A stretch of DNA of 15,050 bases from Clostridiales bacterium (GCA_019423795.1 JAHZAT010000021.1:1-15050), one strand, 5' to 3'. Counted from the stretch's first letter, positions 1 to 7,999 are shown. Translations and numbers: made by a program. The notes: generated by a model from the sequence alone, not told the origin.

Positions 1-39
1 GATGGCAAAGAACAGGAATTAGACGGGGTAACACAATAA
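1..39 (+). CDS. C-terminal end of an upstream gene (partial)
   Basis: Frame 1 is open from the first base and ends at a TAA at 37-39, giving the tail DGKEQELDGVTQ. The next gene starts 40 nt downstream with a good ribosome binding site and no promoter or terminator is visible between them, so this is probably the last part of a co-transcribed gene. Twelve residues are too few to identify the product. In related genomes Gx-family genes often follow a small NusG-domain II protein, but nothing here proves that. Confidence 0.45.
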   Translation, partial: DGKEQELDGVTQ

Positions 40-79
40 ACATCAGATGAGATAGAAAACAACAGGAGAAATAAAATAT

Positions 80-577
80 ATGTCAACAAAAAGATTAGCG
101 ACAGATGCGATGTTTCTAACATTGGCACTTGTTGTATCCTATATAGAAGTATTGATCCCGGTACCAGTTGGAATTCCCGGAGTGAAATTAGGACTTGCCA
201 ATGGAGTGATCATGGTTTTGTTATTCTTTACAACATGGACAAGAACGCTTGAGATCTCAGTGATCCGAGTTGTACTGGCAGGATTCTTGTTTGGAAATCC
301 AATGACGATCGCCTACAGTCTGGCAGGAGGGATCTTAAGTCTGGTCATCATGGGACTTCTAAAGAAGATTGATGGATTCTCACCCATTGGAATCAGCGTT
401 GGAGGCGGAGTAGCGCATAATATCGGGCAGCTCAGTGTCGCTGTTTTCTTAATGGAGAATACAAAGATTTATTATTATGCACCAGTATTACTGATCACAG
501 GAACGATCGCAGGGATCATCATCGGAGTGTTAAGTGGAGTGCTAGTTAAGAAGATCCCGCCACAACTATTTCGATAA
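80..577 (+). CDS. Gx transporter family membrane protein (PF07456, 'heptaprenyl diphosphate synthase component I')
   Basis: A 165-residue, highly hydrophobic protein with about five predicted membrane segments, the usual size for the family. The N-terminal part carries the characteristic run of glycines and prolines (LIPVPVGIPGVKLGLAN, about residues 25-41), followed by a GNPMTIAYSLAGG segment near residues 72-84 and a GGGVAHNIGQL segment near 107-117. These match the Gx/Hpre_diP_synt_I family. The family resembles ECF-transporter substrate-binding membrane components, and its old name as a heptaprenyl diphosphate synthase subunit is probably misleading. The substrate is unknown. The ATG at 80 is preceded by AGGAGA at 64-69 (10-nt spacing), which supports this start. 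It lies 40 nt after an upstream gene and 85 nt before the PAP2-like gene, all on the same strand, so co-transcription is likely. Confidence 0.85.
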   Translation: MSTKRLATDAMFLTLALVVSYIEVLIPVPVGIPGVKLGLANGVIMVLLFFTTWTRTLEISVIRVVLAGFLFGNPMTIAYSLAGGILSLVIMGLLKKIDGFSPIGISVGGGVAHNIGQLSVAVFLMENTKIYYYAPVLLITGTIAGIIIGVLSGVLVKKIPPQLFR

Positions 578-662
578 AAGATTTGAAATTTCTACAAAAT
601 CGTGGTACTACTATATGTATACACTTTCTAACAGGCGATGATTTTGAAGAAAGGAGTCACAA

Positions 663-1337
663 TTGAGAACAAAATTAAATGAGATCATAAAAAATGGACA
701 TCTTGGTATGATCGCAGTATTTTTCATAGTATATATGATCACATTTTCCTACATTGAAGATCGAGATGTGCATCATTACATCATACATACAACGATAGAT
801 GATCAGATACCATTCTGTGAATATTTCATCGTACCATATCTAATATGGTTCTTATTTGTAGCAGTTACTGTTTTTTATTTTATGTTTTTTAATAAGAATC
901 AATGGAAAGAATATTATCAGTTGATCATAACACTTGGAACAGGTATGACCCTGTTTTTGATCATCTCATTAGTATTTCCGAATGGACAGGATCTAAGACC
1001 TGTTCTTACTGGAGACAGCATTTTTATCAAAGCAGTACAGATGGTCTATCACACGGATACTCCGACGAATGTACTTCCAAGTATCCATGTATTTAACTCT
1101 CTGGCATGCTGCGTTGCGATTTTGAAGAATCAGAGAAAATATAAGAAAAGCACCGATACAGCATGTGTTGTCTTAACGATATTAATTATCATGTCGACGA
1201 TGCTCTTAAAACAACACAGTGTGGTGGACGTAGTGCTCGCAGCCCTGATGTATACTGGATGTTACAGGATCATCTATGGGAACGAATTATGGTCACAGAA
1301 TGCATTTCGCACGTCTATTTTCAGCGATCATTCATGA
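663..1337 (+). CDS. PAP2 superfamily membrane phosphatase, Aur1/Ipt1-like
   Basis: A 224-residue integral membrane protein with about six hydrophobic segments. Two PAP2 catalytic blocks are visible: an LPSIHVFNS block near residues 138-146 with the central histidine, and KQHSVVDVVLA near 183-193, where His and Asp form the usual charge-relay pair. A GQDLRP stretch near 108-113 is the likely remnant of the first, basic PAP2 motif. The spacing fits the Aur1/inositol-phosphotransferase-like PAP2 branch. Known members hydrolyse or transfer lipid phosphates (phosphatidate, polyprenyl pyrophosphate, phospho-inositol). The substrate here is not readable from sequence. Translation starts at TTG (663), supported by AAGGAG at 651-656 with 6-nt spacing. 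No clear terminator separates it from the Gx gene, whereas the next gene has its own promoter. Confidence 0.8.
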   Translation: MRTKLNEIIKNGHLGMIAVFFIVYMITFSYIEDRDVHHYIIHTTIDDQIPFCEYFIVPYLIWFLFVAVTVFYFMFFNKNQWKEYYQLIITLGTGMTLFLIISLVFPNGQDLRPVLTGDSIFIKAVQMVYHTDTPTNVLPSIHVFNSLACCVAILKNQRKYKKSTDTACVVLTILIIMSTMLLKQHSVVDVVLAALMYTGCYRIIYGNELWSQNAFRTSIFSDHS

Positions 1338-1344
1338 ACTACGC

Positions 1345-1374
1345 TTGACATGACCAAGAAAGATTTGCTATAAA
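1345..1374 (+). promoter_or_regulatory. sigma-A-type promoter of the zinc importer operon
   Basis: TTGACA at 1345-1350 and TATAAA at 1369-1374 are 18 nt apart, with TGC just before the -10 (extended -10). Transcription would start near 1381, about 30 nt before the znuA ATG. No clear Zur-type (ATTACGATTT-like) or AdcR-type palindrome is visible, so the zinc-responsive control expected for such an operon is not shown by the sequence. Confidence 0.7.
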
Positions 1375-1411
1375 TACCAGAGAGAAACCGCAGAAATTGG
1401 AGTAGAGAAGA

Positions 1412-2344
1412 ATGAGAAAAAAGATTTGGATGATCCTGGTATGCATCATATCCATGAGTTTTTGCATGGCAGGATGTACTAGCAATACAAGCAAGAAAAA
1501 ATCGAATGACAAGATAAGGATTACAACAAGTTTTTACACCATGTATGATTTTGCAAAGAAGATTGGTGGAGACAAAGTAGAAGTGATCAATTTAGTACCA
1601 GCAGGAACAGAACCTCATGACTGGGAACCATCAACGAAGGATCTGATCGAAATGGAGAAATCAGACATCTTTATTTATAATGGAGCTGGCATGGAACAAT
1701 GGGTAGATGACGTTTTGGAAAGCCTTGATACGGAAGAACTTACAAGCGTTGAAGCATCCAAGGGGATCAAGTTACTAAAAGATCAGGATGCACATGAACA
1801 CGATCACGAACACAACAGTGAGAATGATCCCCATGTCTGGTTAGATCCACAGAATGCAAAGTATGAGATGAACAAGATCAAGAAAGCATTGATCAAAGTG
1901 GATGCAGAGAATAAAGACTATTACGAAGCGAATTATAAGAGATACGCAAAAGAATGTGACGAATTAGATATATTATATAAGGAAGAAACATCAAAACTTA
2001 CAAAGAAAGAACTTGTTGTGGCACATGAAGCATTTGGCTATCTATGTCACGCATATGGGTTAGAACAGATGGGAATTGAGGGATTATCCGCAGATGATGA
2101 ACCAGATCCCAAACAGATGAGCGAAGTGATCCGCTTTGCAAAAGAACATCAGGTAAAAACAATCTTTTTTGAAGAACTGGTGAGCCCGAAAGTAGCGAAA
2201 ACCATTGCAAAAGAGACCGGAGCCAATGCAAAGATGTTAAACCCCCTGGAAGGACTAAGTAACAAAAAAATCAAAGCAGGAGAAGATTATTTTTCCGTAA
2301 TGAAACAAAATCTCGCTGCGATCAAAGAGGCATTAAGCGAATGA
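1412..2344 (+). CDS. znuA: zinc ABC transporter substrate-binding lipoprotein
   Basis: A 310-residue cluster A-I metal-binding lipoprotein (ZnuA/AdcA family), the extracellular zinc receptor of the importer. Residues 1-21 are a signal peptide with basic start MRKKIW and lipobox MAGC. Cys22 would be lipid-anchored on the outer face of the membrane. Metal ligands expected from the family are His69 (EPHDWEP), His141 (DPHVWLDP), His205 (VAHEAFGYL) and an acidic residue at 254/255 (FFEEL). Between the first two lies a short histidine-rich loop, HEHDHEH (128-134), typical of zinc rather than manganese receptors. The ATG at 1412 has a GGAG at 1399-1402. The stop overlaps the start of the ATPase gene by 4 nt, so the three subunits are translationally coupled. 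Specificity for zinc is inferred from the His-rich loop and family. Manganese is less likely. Confidence 0.92.
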   Translation: MRKKIWMILVCIISMSFCMAGCTSNTSKKKSNDKIRITTSFYTMYDFAKKIGGDKVEVINLVPAGTEPHDWEPSTKDLIEMEKSDIFIYNGAGMEQWVDDVLESLDTEELTSVEASKGIKLLKDQDAHEHDHEHNSENDPHVWLDPQNAKYEMNKIKKALIKVDAENKDYYEANYKRYAKECDELDILYKEETSKLTKKELVVAHEAFGYLCHAYGLEQMGIEGLSADDEPDPKQMSEVIRFAKEHQVKTIFFEELVSPKVAKTIAKETGANAKMLNPLEGLSNKKIKAGEDYFSVMKQNLAAIKEALSE

Positions 2345-3015
2345 GTGAATCAAACACAAAACAGATGATACAATTAAATCATGTAAAATTCGGATACAGT
2401 GATACGGAAGTCTTAGAAGAGATCAATCTGACGATCCATGAAGGCGAATATGTTGTTCTGACTGGTGAAAATGGAAGCGGAAAAAGTACACTTATGCGTC
2501 TGATCTTAGGTGAAATGAAACCAGATGAAGGAGAGATCATCCTGATGAATAACGATCCAAGATTAAAGAAACGGATCGGTTACGTGTCACAGAATGGGAT
2601 CAGTAAGAACCAGAGTTTCCCAGCAACGGTAGAAGAGATCATGATCACAGGACTTTATCAGGAACTTGGCTTGTTTCATCTGCCACATAAAAAACATAAG
2701 AATAAGATCAAAGAGACACTAAGGGATTTTGGAATGGAAGAATTCCTTAAGAGACGGATCGGTGAATTATCTGGTGGACAGCAGCAGCGAGTGATGATCG
2801 CAAGAGCAATGATCGGAGATCCGAAACTTCTGATCTTAGATGAACCAACAACGGGAGTAGATGCAAGATCAACAAAGATCTTGTACGATATGCTCTATGA
2901 GATCAATACAAAATACAATACGACCATTTTTATGATCACACACGGAAGACTGCAGGAATGTAAAGGATGTGATCGTATTTTAAGAATGGATGAAGGGAGG
3001 ATCGTGGAAGAATGA
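2341..3015 (+). CDS. znuC: zinc ABC transporter ATP-binding protein
   Basis: A 224-residue ABC ATPase that powers the importer on the cytoplasmic side. All diagnostic motifs are intact: Walker A GENGSGKST (42-50), Q-loop YVSQN (Gln84), signature LSGGQ (143-147), Walker B LLILDEP (163-169) and H-loop ITH (His201). The length is typical for the metal-import ATPases of this family. It starts at an ATG overlapping the stop of the receptor gene (ATGA), and its own stop overlaps the ATG of the permease gene in the same way. A second in-frame ATG at codon 9 is a possible alternative start, but the overlap favours the first. The C-terminus lacks the long regulatory extension seen in some E. coli-type ZnuC proteins. 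Confidence 0.92.
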   Translation: MSESNTKQMIQLNHVKFGYSDTEVLEEINLTIHEGEYVVLTGENGSGKSTLMRLILGEMKPDEGEIILMNNDPRLKKRIGYVSQNGISKNQSFPATVEEIMITGLYQELGLFHLPHKKHKNKIKETLRDFGMEEFLKRRIGELSGGQQQRVMIARAMIGDPKLLILDEPTTGVDARSTKILYDMLYEINTKYNTTIFMITHGRLQECKGCDRILRMDEGRIVEE

Positions 3016-3812
3016 TCGAGATGTTACAATACGGATTTATGCAGCGTGCATTTATTACAGGAATCTTACTGGCCGTGATCGCACCATTGATCGGAATCAC
3101 GATCGTCTTAAAGAGAATGTCCATGATCGGAGATGCACTCTCTCATGCATCTCTGGCAGGTGTTGCTCTGGGCTTGTTATTAGGGATCAATCCGATCTTA
3201 GGAGCAATGGGGATCTGTCTGTTTGCAGCCCTGGGAGTCGAAGCGATCCGAAGAAAGATCCCAAGATATTCTGAGATGGCGATATCGATCATCATGTCAA
3301 CAGGGATCGGACTTGCCGGTATTCTATCCGGATTCGTAAAAAACGGAACGAACTTTAACAGTTTCTTATTTGGAAGTATCATATCCATCAGTAAAGACGA
3401 ACTGAAGATCGTATGTGTGATCAGTGTGTTAGTATTGCTCTGTGTATTGCTTCTATATAAAGAACTATTCTATATCGGATTTGATGAAAATGCAGCAAGG
3501 ATTAGCGGTGTACCTGTCAAGACGATCAATTTTATCTTTACTTTATTGACCGCATTGACGGTATCGATCGCATCAAGAACGGTTGGAACATTGATCGTCT
3601 CATCCATGCTTGTGATTCCGATCGCATGCGGAATGCAGGTAGGACGAAGCTACAAAGCAGTCATGATCATCGGTGTGATCACAGCATTGGTTACAACAGT
3701 GATTGGATTAACACTGTCTTATTATGTAGGTCTTAAGCCAGGAGGAACGATCGTACTGCTCGAGGTGGTATGTTTCCTGATCCTTGCACTGATAAGCAGG
3801 TATACGAAGTAA
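3012..3812 (+). CDS. znuB: zinc ABC transporter permease
   Basis: A 266-residue permease of the ABC-3 family (PF00950), which forms the membrane channel as a homodimer. About eight hydrophobic segments are visible. The family-typical blocks are present: MSMIGDALSHASLAGVALG near residues 36-54 and TVGTLIVSSMLVIPIACG near 190-207. The start ATG overlaps the end of znuC by 4 nt, with GGGAGG at 2996-3001 as ribosome binding site. It is the last gene of the operon: a hairpin with a T-run begins 39 nt after its stop. GATC occurs about once per 36 bp in this gene, far above random expectation, largely as Ile ATC codons following G-ending codons. Confidence 0.92.
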   Translation: MIEMLQYGFMQRAFITGILLAVIAPLIGITIVLKRMSMIGDALSHASLAGVALGLLLGINPILGAMGICLFAALGVEAIRRKIPRYSEMAISIIMSTGIGLAGILSGFVKNGTNFNSFLFGSIISISKDELKIVCVISVLVLLCVLLLYKELFYIGFDENAARISGVPVKTINFIFTLLTALTVSIASRTVGTLIVSSMLVIPIACGMQVGRSYKAVMIIGVITALVTTVIGLTLSYYVGLKPGGTIVLLEVVCFLILALISRYTK

Positions 3813-3817
3813 ATTTT

Positions 3818-3846
3818 TTGACATTTATCAGAAAATTTTATATAAT
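3818..3846 (+). promoter_or_regulatory. perfect-consensus sigma-A promoter before the AGCS symporter gene
   Basis: TTGACA (3818-3823) and TATAAT (3841-3846) are separated by exactly 17 nt, a 12/12 match to consensus, starting 6 nt after the znuB stop codon. The predicted transcription start (about 3853) falls inside the left arm of the hairpin that follows. It is the only good promoter seen for the symporter gene. Confidence 0.8.
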
Positions 3847-3850
3847 AAAA

Positions 3851-3893
3851 AGAAGGCATGCATAACAGAATAAAACTGCATGCCTTCTTTTTT
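3851..3893 (+). terminator. hairpin plus T-run at the start of the symporter transcript; also ends the zinc operon
   Basis: AGAAGGCATGCA (3851-3862) pairs perfectly with TGCATGCCTTCT (3877-3888) around a 14-nt loop, followed by TTTTT. The A-run before the left arm can extend the stem and would give a T-run on the other strand. It terminates znuABC read-through and also lies just downstream of the perfect promoter, so transcripts from that promoter would meet it within about 40 nt. It may therefore work as an attenuator-like element for the downstream gene. Confidence 0.85.
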
Positions 3894-3923
3894 GGAAAAA
3901 ACAATGAAAGGAAAGGCAAGTCA

Positions 3924-5363
3924 ATGATTGTTCAGCTAATAGAAAATATATATCAGTTTTTATGGGGAGAATGGATTCATGTTCCGTTACCAGGAGGTGG
4001 AAGCCTGGGACTTTCGCTGCTCATTATATTGCTGCTTCCAGCAGGTATCGTTTTTACGATCAAAACAAAATTTTTACCAATCCGTCTGTTCCCGGATATG
4101 CTCAAAGCACTAACAGCAAACAATAAGAATGGAAAAGATGAAAAAAGCAGTCTTTCTTCTTTACAGACCTTGATCGTATCAACAGCAACACGTGTCGGAA
4201 TGGGGAATCTGACAGGAGTTGTCGCAGCAATATCCGCAGGTGGAGCAGGGGCCGTATTCTGGATGTGGATCACAGCATTGCTTGGATCATCGACAGCCTT
4301 TATCGAAGCAACTCTTGCACAGTTACATAAAGAAAAAGACCCCCTGTATGGTGGATATCGAGGAGGACCAGCCTATTATATTCACCACTTTATGGAAGAG
4401 AGACAAGGAAAGAAGAAAAAACACACGCTGATCGCTGTCTTATTTGCGATTTCAGGATTGATCTGCTGGTGTGGGATCAGTCAGGTGGTAAGTAATTCCG
4501 TGGCAGAATCATTCCACAATGCTTTCCATATTCCAACACTTTATACAACGATCGTGCTTGTTATTGTGGCAGCAGTGATCGTACTAAGGAAGAATGCAAC
4601 TGTCAAAGTATTAGATATCGTGGTACCGATCATGGCAGTCATTTACTTCGGGATTACGATTTTTGTGATCCTCACGAATCTGCCAAGCATTCCAGGGGTT
4701 TTTGCAAGAATCTTCAAAGAAGCCTTTGGAATCCGTCAGGTCGCAGCCGGAGGGTTTGGAGCAGTTCTTATGAACGGAGTGAAACGAGGATTATTCTCCA
4801 ACGAAGCAGGATCAGGATCAGCACCATGTGCAGCCGCAGCAGCAGACTGTGAACGCCCAGCACAGATGGGATTGGTACAGGCATTAGGAGTCTTTATCGA
4901 CACGATCGTGATCTGCAGCTGTACGGCAATGTTGATGTTATTAGCACCACAGAATCTGACCAATGGATTAACCGGTATGAACTTGTTACAGACAGCAATG
5001 AACTACCATTTAGGAGGATTCGGAGTTGTATTTATCGCAGTGATCCTCTGGATGTTCAGCTTCTCGACATTCCTTGGAATCTTATTCTATGCAAGATCCA
5101 ACGTCGCCTACCTGTTCGGTGACAAATGGGGATGGCAGACAGCCTATAAAGTATTAGCACTTGTGATGTTATTTATCGGAGGAATCCAGACCTATACATT
5201 CGTATGGGATTTAGGAGATGTCGGAATTGGATTAATGACGATCTTTAATATCTTCATTCTGTATGCAATGTCAGGACAGGCAATCAAAGAGTTAAAGAAC
5301 TATGAAGAAACAAAGAAGAAATCGATCGAAGAAAGAGCATATGCATTGCAGGAAGATGAATAG
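3924..5363 (+). CDS. sodium:alanine/glycine symporter, AGCS family
   Basis: From the preferred start this is a 479-residue, multi-spanning membrane protein of the alanine-or-glycine:cation symporter family (PF01235), which imports small neutral amino acids with Na+. Signature regions are GMGNLTG at about residues 92-98, followed by a Gly/Ala-rich helix, a GGYRGGPAYYI stretch, and FSNEAGSGSAP at about 291-301. The C-terminus is charged and cytoplasmic (KNYEETKKKSIEERAY). I chose ATG 3924 because AAAGGAAAGG lies at 3908-3917 just before it. The frame is open back to an ATG at 3858, but those 22 extra codons run through the terminator hairpin and resemble no N-terminus of the family. The gene is monocistronic, with its own promoter and terminator. 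Exact substrate (alanine, glycine, glutamine) cannot be told. Confidence 0.9.
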   Translation: MIVQLIENIYQFLWGEWIHVPLPGGGSLGLSLLIILLLPAGIVFTIKTKFLPIRLFPDMLKALTANNKNGKDEKSSLSSLQTLIVSTATRVGMGNLTGVVAAISAGGAGAVFWMWITALLGSSTAFIEATLAQLHKEKDPLYGGYRGGPAYYIHHFMEERQGKKKKHTLIAVLFAISGLICWCGISQVVSNSVAESFHNAFHIPTLYTTIVLVIVAAVIVLRKNATVKVLDIVVPIMAVIYFGITIFVILTNLPSIPGVFARIFKEAFGIRQVAAGGFGAVLMNGVKRGLFSNEAGSGSAPCAAAAADCERPAQMGLVQALGVFIDTIVICSCTAMLMLLAPQNLTNGLTGMNLLQTAMNYHLGGFGVVFIAVILWMFSFSTFLGILFYARSNVAYLFGDKWGWQTAYKVLALVMLFIGGIQTYTFVWDLGDVGIGLMTIFNIFILYAMSGQAIKELKNYEETKKKSIEERAYALQEDE

Positions 5364-5381
5364 GAAGTAAATATGTGAAAT

Positions 5382-5437
5382 AAAACCGAACAATTTACGT
5401 AAATATGATTTTGATTTACGTAAATTGTTCGGTTTTT
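5382..5437 (+). terminator. long perfect-stem terminator after the symporter gene
   Basis: A 23-bp perfect inverted repeat (5382-5404 with 5414-5436) with a 9-nt loop and a T-run, starting 18 nt after the stop codon. Its A/T flanks make it potentially bidirectional. Each arm contains the 12-bp palindrome ATTTACGTAAAT (5393-5404 and 5414-5425), so the two copies sit 21 bp apart, which is unusual for a plain terminator. Confidence 0.9.
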
Positions 5438-5465
5438 GTGTATTAAATATTAAAAATAGCAAAGA

Positions 5466-5515
5466 AAAATGTCTGTTAGATCTATTATGAAACAAATAGG
5501 TATAACAGACATTTT
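5466..5515 (-). terminator. terminator of the MATE exporter gene
   Basis: AAAATGTCTGTTA (5466-5478) pairs with TAACAGACATTTT (5503-5515). An inner CTATT/AATAG pairing (5482-5486 with 5495-5499) extends the stem. Read on the minus strand the stem ends in TTTTT and lies 16 nt downstream of the MATE stop codon. Confidence 0.8.
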
Positions 5516-5530
5516 AATTACATCATCAAA

Positions 5531-6883
5531 TTATAAAAACAGCTTCTTACGTGTCCTAAAATAAGCCACCAGAACCATCGTTCCAGTCAATACCCAAGAG
5601 ATCGGATAGATCGCCATCAAAAGCTTATAATCATGGAACCAGTTACAGACTGTCGCAAGCCAGATCAAACGTAATACACAAGATCCAAACACTGTCAGGA
5701 TCGCAGGAGTCATGGAACGTCCAAATCCACGCAGACATCCACCACTGATTTCATAAGAACTTGTCAGACACTCGAATGTCAGAACGATCAAAAAACGAAG
5801 CTGAGCATAATGATAGACAGATGGATCACTTGTAAATAATCCAATAAAGAACGTACGGAATACAACAAAGATTGTACTAAGGATTCCGCAAGAGATCACA
5901 CTGCACAACATTCCAAGACGAAAAATCTTCTTACAACGTCCCTCATCCTTCGCACCATAATTCTGTCCGGTAAATGTAACCACCGTCTGAGCAAAGGCAT
6001 TGACCAGATAATAAGCAAAATACTCATAATTTAATTCCACCGCAGAACCCGCGATCCCACCAGCTCCAAAACTGTTGATTCCAGATTGGATACAGACATT
6101 GGCAAGAGAGAAAACCATTCCCTGAAGTCCCGCAGGAACCCCAATCTTCAGGATCTTAGAAACGGCATCATGATCAATCGTCAAAGACTTAAAAGACAAG
6201 CGGATCGGAAGTTCTTCATGCGTCAGAAAATAAAGGATCTGAATCGCACTTGTTGCATTCGCACCAACCGTCGCAAGTCCGGCACCCGCAACACCCATAT
6301 GAAATACAACGACAAATAGAAGATTCAAGATCACATTCACAACACCAGACACGATCAAAGCATACATCGGACGACGTGTATCTCCGATACTGCGAAGAAT
6401 GGAAGCACCGAAATCATATAACATAAAAAATGGCATTCCAAGAAAATAAATCCGCAGATATAACGTTGCAAGATGAATGATATCCTTCGGTGCACCCATC
6501 AGCAAAAGGATCGGATGAGCCACAAACTGTCCAAGAATCAGCAAAAACACACCACTAAGCAGTGCAAGAGACACAGCGGTATGTACCACACGAGGAATCC
6601 GCTTCGTATCATTCTGTCCGATATAATTGGCGATCACAACATTAGAACCAAGAGAAATTCCAGAAAACAATGTAACCATCAAAGCGATCACAGAACTATT
6701 ACTACCAACCGCCGCCAAAGCCTCACTGCTCGCAAACCGTCCGACAACGGCAGTACCGACCGAATTAAAAAGCTGCTGTAAGATACTACAGGCAGCAAGC
6801 GGCATAGCAAACATTAACATCTTATCGAATAAACTTCCATGAAGCATATCCATCTTCACGGACTGTTTCGAAGAATTTTTCAT
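5531..6883 (-). CDS. MATE family efflux transporter
   Basis: A roughly 450-residue protein with about twelve hydrophobic segments in two similar halves, as in MATE (MatE, PF01554) exporters, which expel cationic drugs or metabolites in exchange for Na+ or H+. Typical features are the N-terminal PLAACSILQQLFNSVGTAVVGR region, the AAVGSNSSVIAL stretch of the first half, RSIGDTRRPM at the end of its central loop, and the matching GQNYGAKDEGR and LRGFGRSMTP segments of the second half. The frame is open to a TTG at 6889, but ATG at 6883 is preferred because AGAGGG lies 8 nt before it. It is transcribed divergently from the AEC permease gene and has its own promoter and terminator. Substrate is unknown. 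No regulator gene sits beside it. Confidence 0.9.
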   Translation of the reverse strand: MKNSSKQSVKMDMLHGSLFDKMLMFAMPLAACSILQQLFNSVGTAVVGRFASSEALAAVGSNSSVIALMVTLFSGISLGSNVVIANYIGQNDTKRIPRVVHTAVSLALLSGVFLLILGQFVAHPILLLMGAPKDIIHLATLYLRIYFLGMPFFMLYDFGASILRSIGDTRRPMYALIVSGVVNVILNLLFVVVFHMGVAGAGLATVGANATSAIQILYFLTHEELPIRLSFKSLTIDHDAVSKILKIGVPAGLQGMVFSLANVCIQSGINSFGAGGIAGSAVELNYEYFAYYLVNAFAQTVVTFTGQNYGAKDEGRCKKIFRLGMLCSVISCGILSTIFVVFRTFFIGLFTSDPSVYHYAQLRFLIVLTFECLTSSYEISGGCLRGFGRSMTPAILTVFGSCVLRLIWLATVCNWFHDYKLLMAIYPISWVLTGTMVLVAYFRTRKKLFL

Positions 6884-6914
6884 ATACAATACCCTCTTTC
6901 AAAAAACTATACAG

Positions 6915-6943
6915 ATTCTAATACTTTTTTGGAAGATTATCAA
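6915..6943 (-). promoter_or_regulatory. promoter of the MATE gene
   Basis: On the minus strand TTGATA (6938-6943) and TAGAAT (6915-6920) are separated by 17 nt. Transcription would start near 6908, about 25 nt before the ATG. The match to sigma-A consensus is 5/6 at each box. Confidence 0.65.
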
Positions 6944-6994
6944 GATGATTCCAGGAAAAACAACGAAGAAAGATGTATCAAATTCGAAACATTT

Positions 6995-7023
6995 CTTGTA
7001 TAAAAAAAGTAGAATGATATACT
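6995..7023 (+). promoter_or_regulatory. extended -10 promoter of the AEC permease gene
   Basis: TATACT at 7018-7023 is preceded by TGA (7015-7017), an extended -10. The -35 is weak (CTTGTA/TTGTAT around 6995-7001). The start would be near 7030, about 40 nt before the ATG. Confidence 0.5.
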
Positions 7024-7069
7024 AGGATGAGATATCAAGAAAACATACAAAAGAAAGAAGGAAGACACC

Positions 7070-7999
7070 ATGCAAATCAGCATTCTGCTGCTAAAACAGA
7101 TCGTACAACTATTCCTGATGATCCTTATGGGTTACATTATGGTAAAGATCAAATTTTTAAAAGAAGAAGACAGCAAAGTGATCTCAAAGATCATACTCTA
7201 TCTGATCGTACCATCTGTGATCATCACCGCATTTCAGGTAGACTATACCCCAAGCATTATGAAAGGACTGGCAGTTGCATGTATTGCATCTGTGATCCTG
7301 CAGTTTTTATTACTGTTTGTCACATGGATCATGGGAAAAATGTTTCATTTGAACATGGTGGAATACACATCTGCCTACTATTCCAACTCAGGAAACCTGA
7401 TCGTACCATTAGTCACCTATATCTTAGGAAAAGAATGGGTCATCTACGGCTGCGTCTTCATGAGTGTCCAATTATTCTTCATCTGGACCCACTGCAAATG
7501 TAAGATCAGTGGAGAAACAGAGATCAGTTTAAAGAAGATCCTGTTAAATATAAACATGATCTCTGTATTCGCAGGAGTATTCTTATTCTTCACGAAGATT
7601 AGATTTCCAGAGATCATAGGAAATACCCTGTCATCCGTTGGAAGTATGATCGGACCGTTAAGTATGATCGTCACAGGAATGTTGATCGCAGGAGTTGACC
7701 TAAAGAAAGTATTTACAAACAAAAGAATCTACCTGGTCACATTCATCCGATTAGTGCTCGAACCGATCATAGCACTTGCAGTCATTATTCTATTAGGAAT
7801 GAAAAACTGGCATTCACAAGCAGAAAACATCATCCTGATCACATACATGGCAGCGATCACACCATGCGCCTCAACGATCACACAGATGTGTCAGGTGTAC
7901 GGAAACGATTCGAAATATGCAAGCGCGATCAATGTAATGACGACATTGCTGGCGGTGGTTACGATGCCGGTGTTTGTTTATTTTTATATGAATTTGTAA
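7070..7999 (+). CDS. AEC family (auxin efflux carrier-like) permease
   Basis: A 309-residue membrane protein with about ten hydrophobic segments, matching the Mem_trans/AEC family (PF03547) in size and layout. Visible family features are the start LLLKQIVQLFLMILMGYI, then KFLKEEDSKVISKIILYLIVP with its conserved proline, YYSNSGNLIVPLVTYILG in the middle, and a C-terminal half with a glycine-rich MIGPLSMIVTGMLIAGVDL segment and an ITPCASTITQM helix. Bacterial members move organic acids such as malate, or amino acids. The substrate here is not determinable and auxin is very unlikely. The start ATG has AAGGAAG about 6 nt before it. It is a single-gene unit, divergent from the MATE gene and convergent with the aminotransferase gene. 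Confidence 0.87.
   Translation: MQISILLLKQIVQLFLMILMGYIMVKIKFLKEEDSKVISKIILYLIVPSVIITAFQVDYTPSIMKGLAVACIASVILQFLLLFVTWIMGKMFHLNMVEYTSAYYSNSGNLIVPLVTYILGKEWVIYGCVFMSVQLFFIWTHCKCKISGETEISLKKILLNINMISVFAGVFLFFTKIRFPEIIGNTLSSVGSMIGPLSMIVTGMLIAGVDLKKVFTNKRIYLVTFIRLVLEPIIALAVIILLGMKNWHSQAENIILITYMAAITPCASTITQMCQVYGNDSKYASAINVMTTLLAVVTMPVFVYFYMNL

Noticed and set aside
578..662. Possible promoter or terminator between the Gx and PAP2 genes
   Set aside because: TTGAAA at 583-588 has no acceptable -10 at normal spacing, and the CAAAATC/GATTTTG pairing (595-601/640-646) has a 38-nt loop and no T-run.
1338..1411. Possible Zur or AdcR operator before znuA
   Set aside because: I looked for an ATTACGATTT-like or TTAACYRGTTAA-like palindrome and found none convincing.
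3858..3923. N-terminal extension of the symporter reading frame from an ATG at 3858
   Set aside because: These codons run through the terminator hairpin and T-run, and a good ribosome binding site sits just before ATG 3924, where family-like sequence begins.
7027..7503. 158-codon open frame on + overlapping the AEC gene
   Set aside because: It is an out-of-frame shadow. The overlapping frame encodes a complete, recognisable AEC permease with a ribosome binding site.
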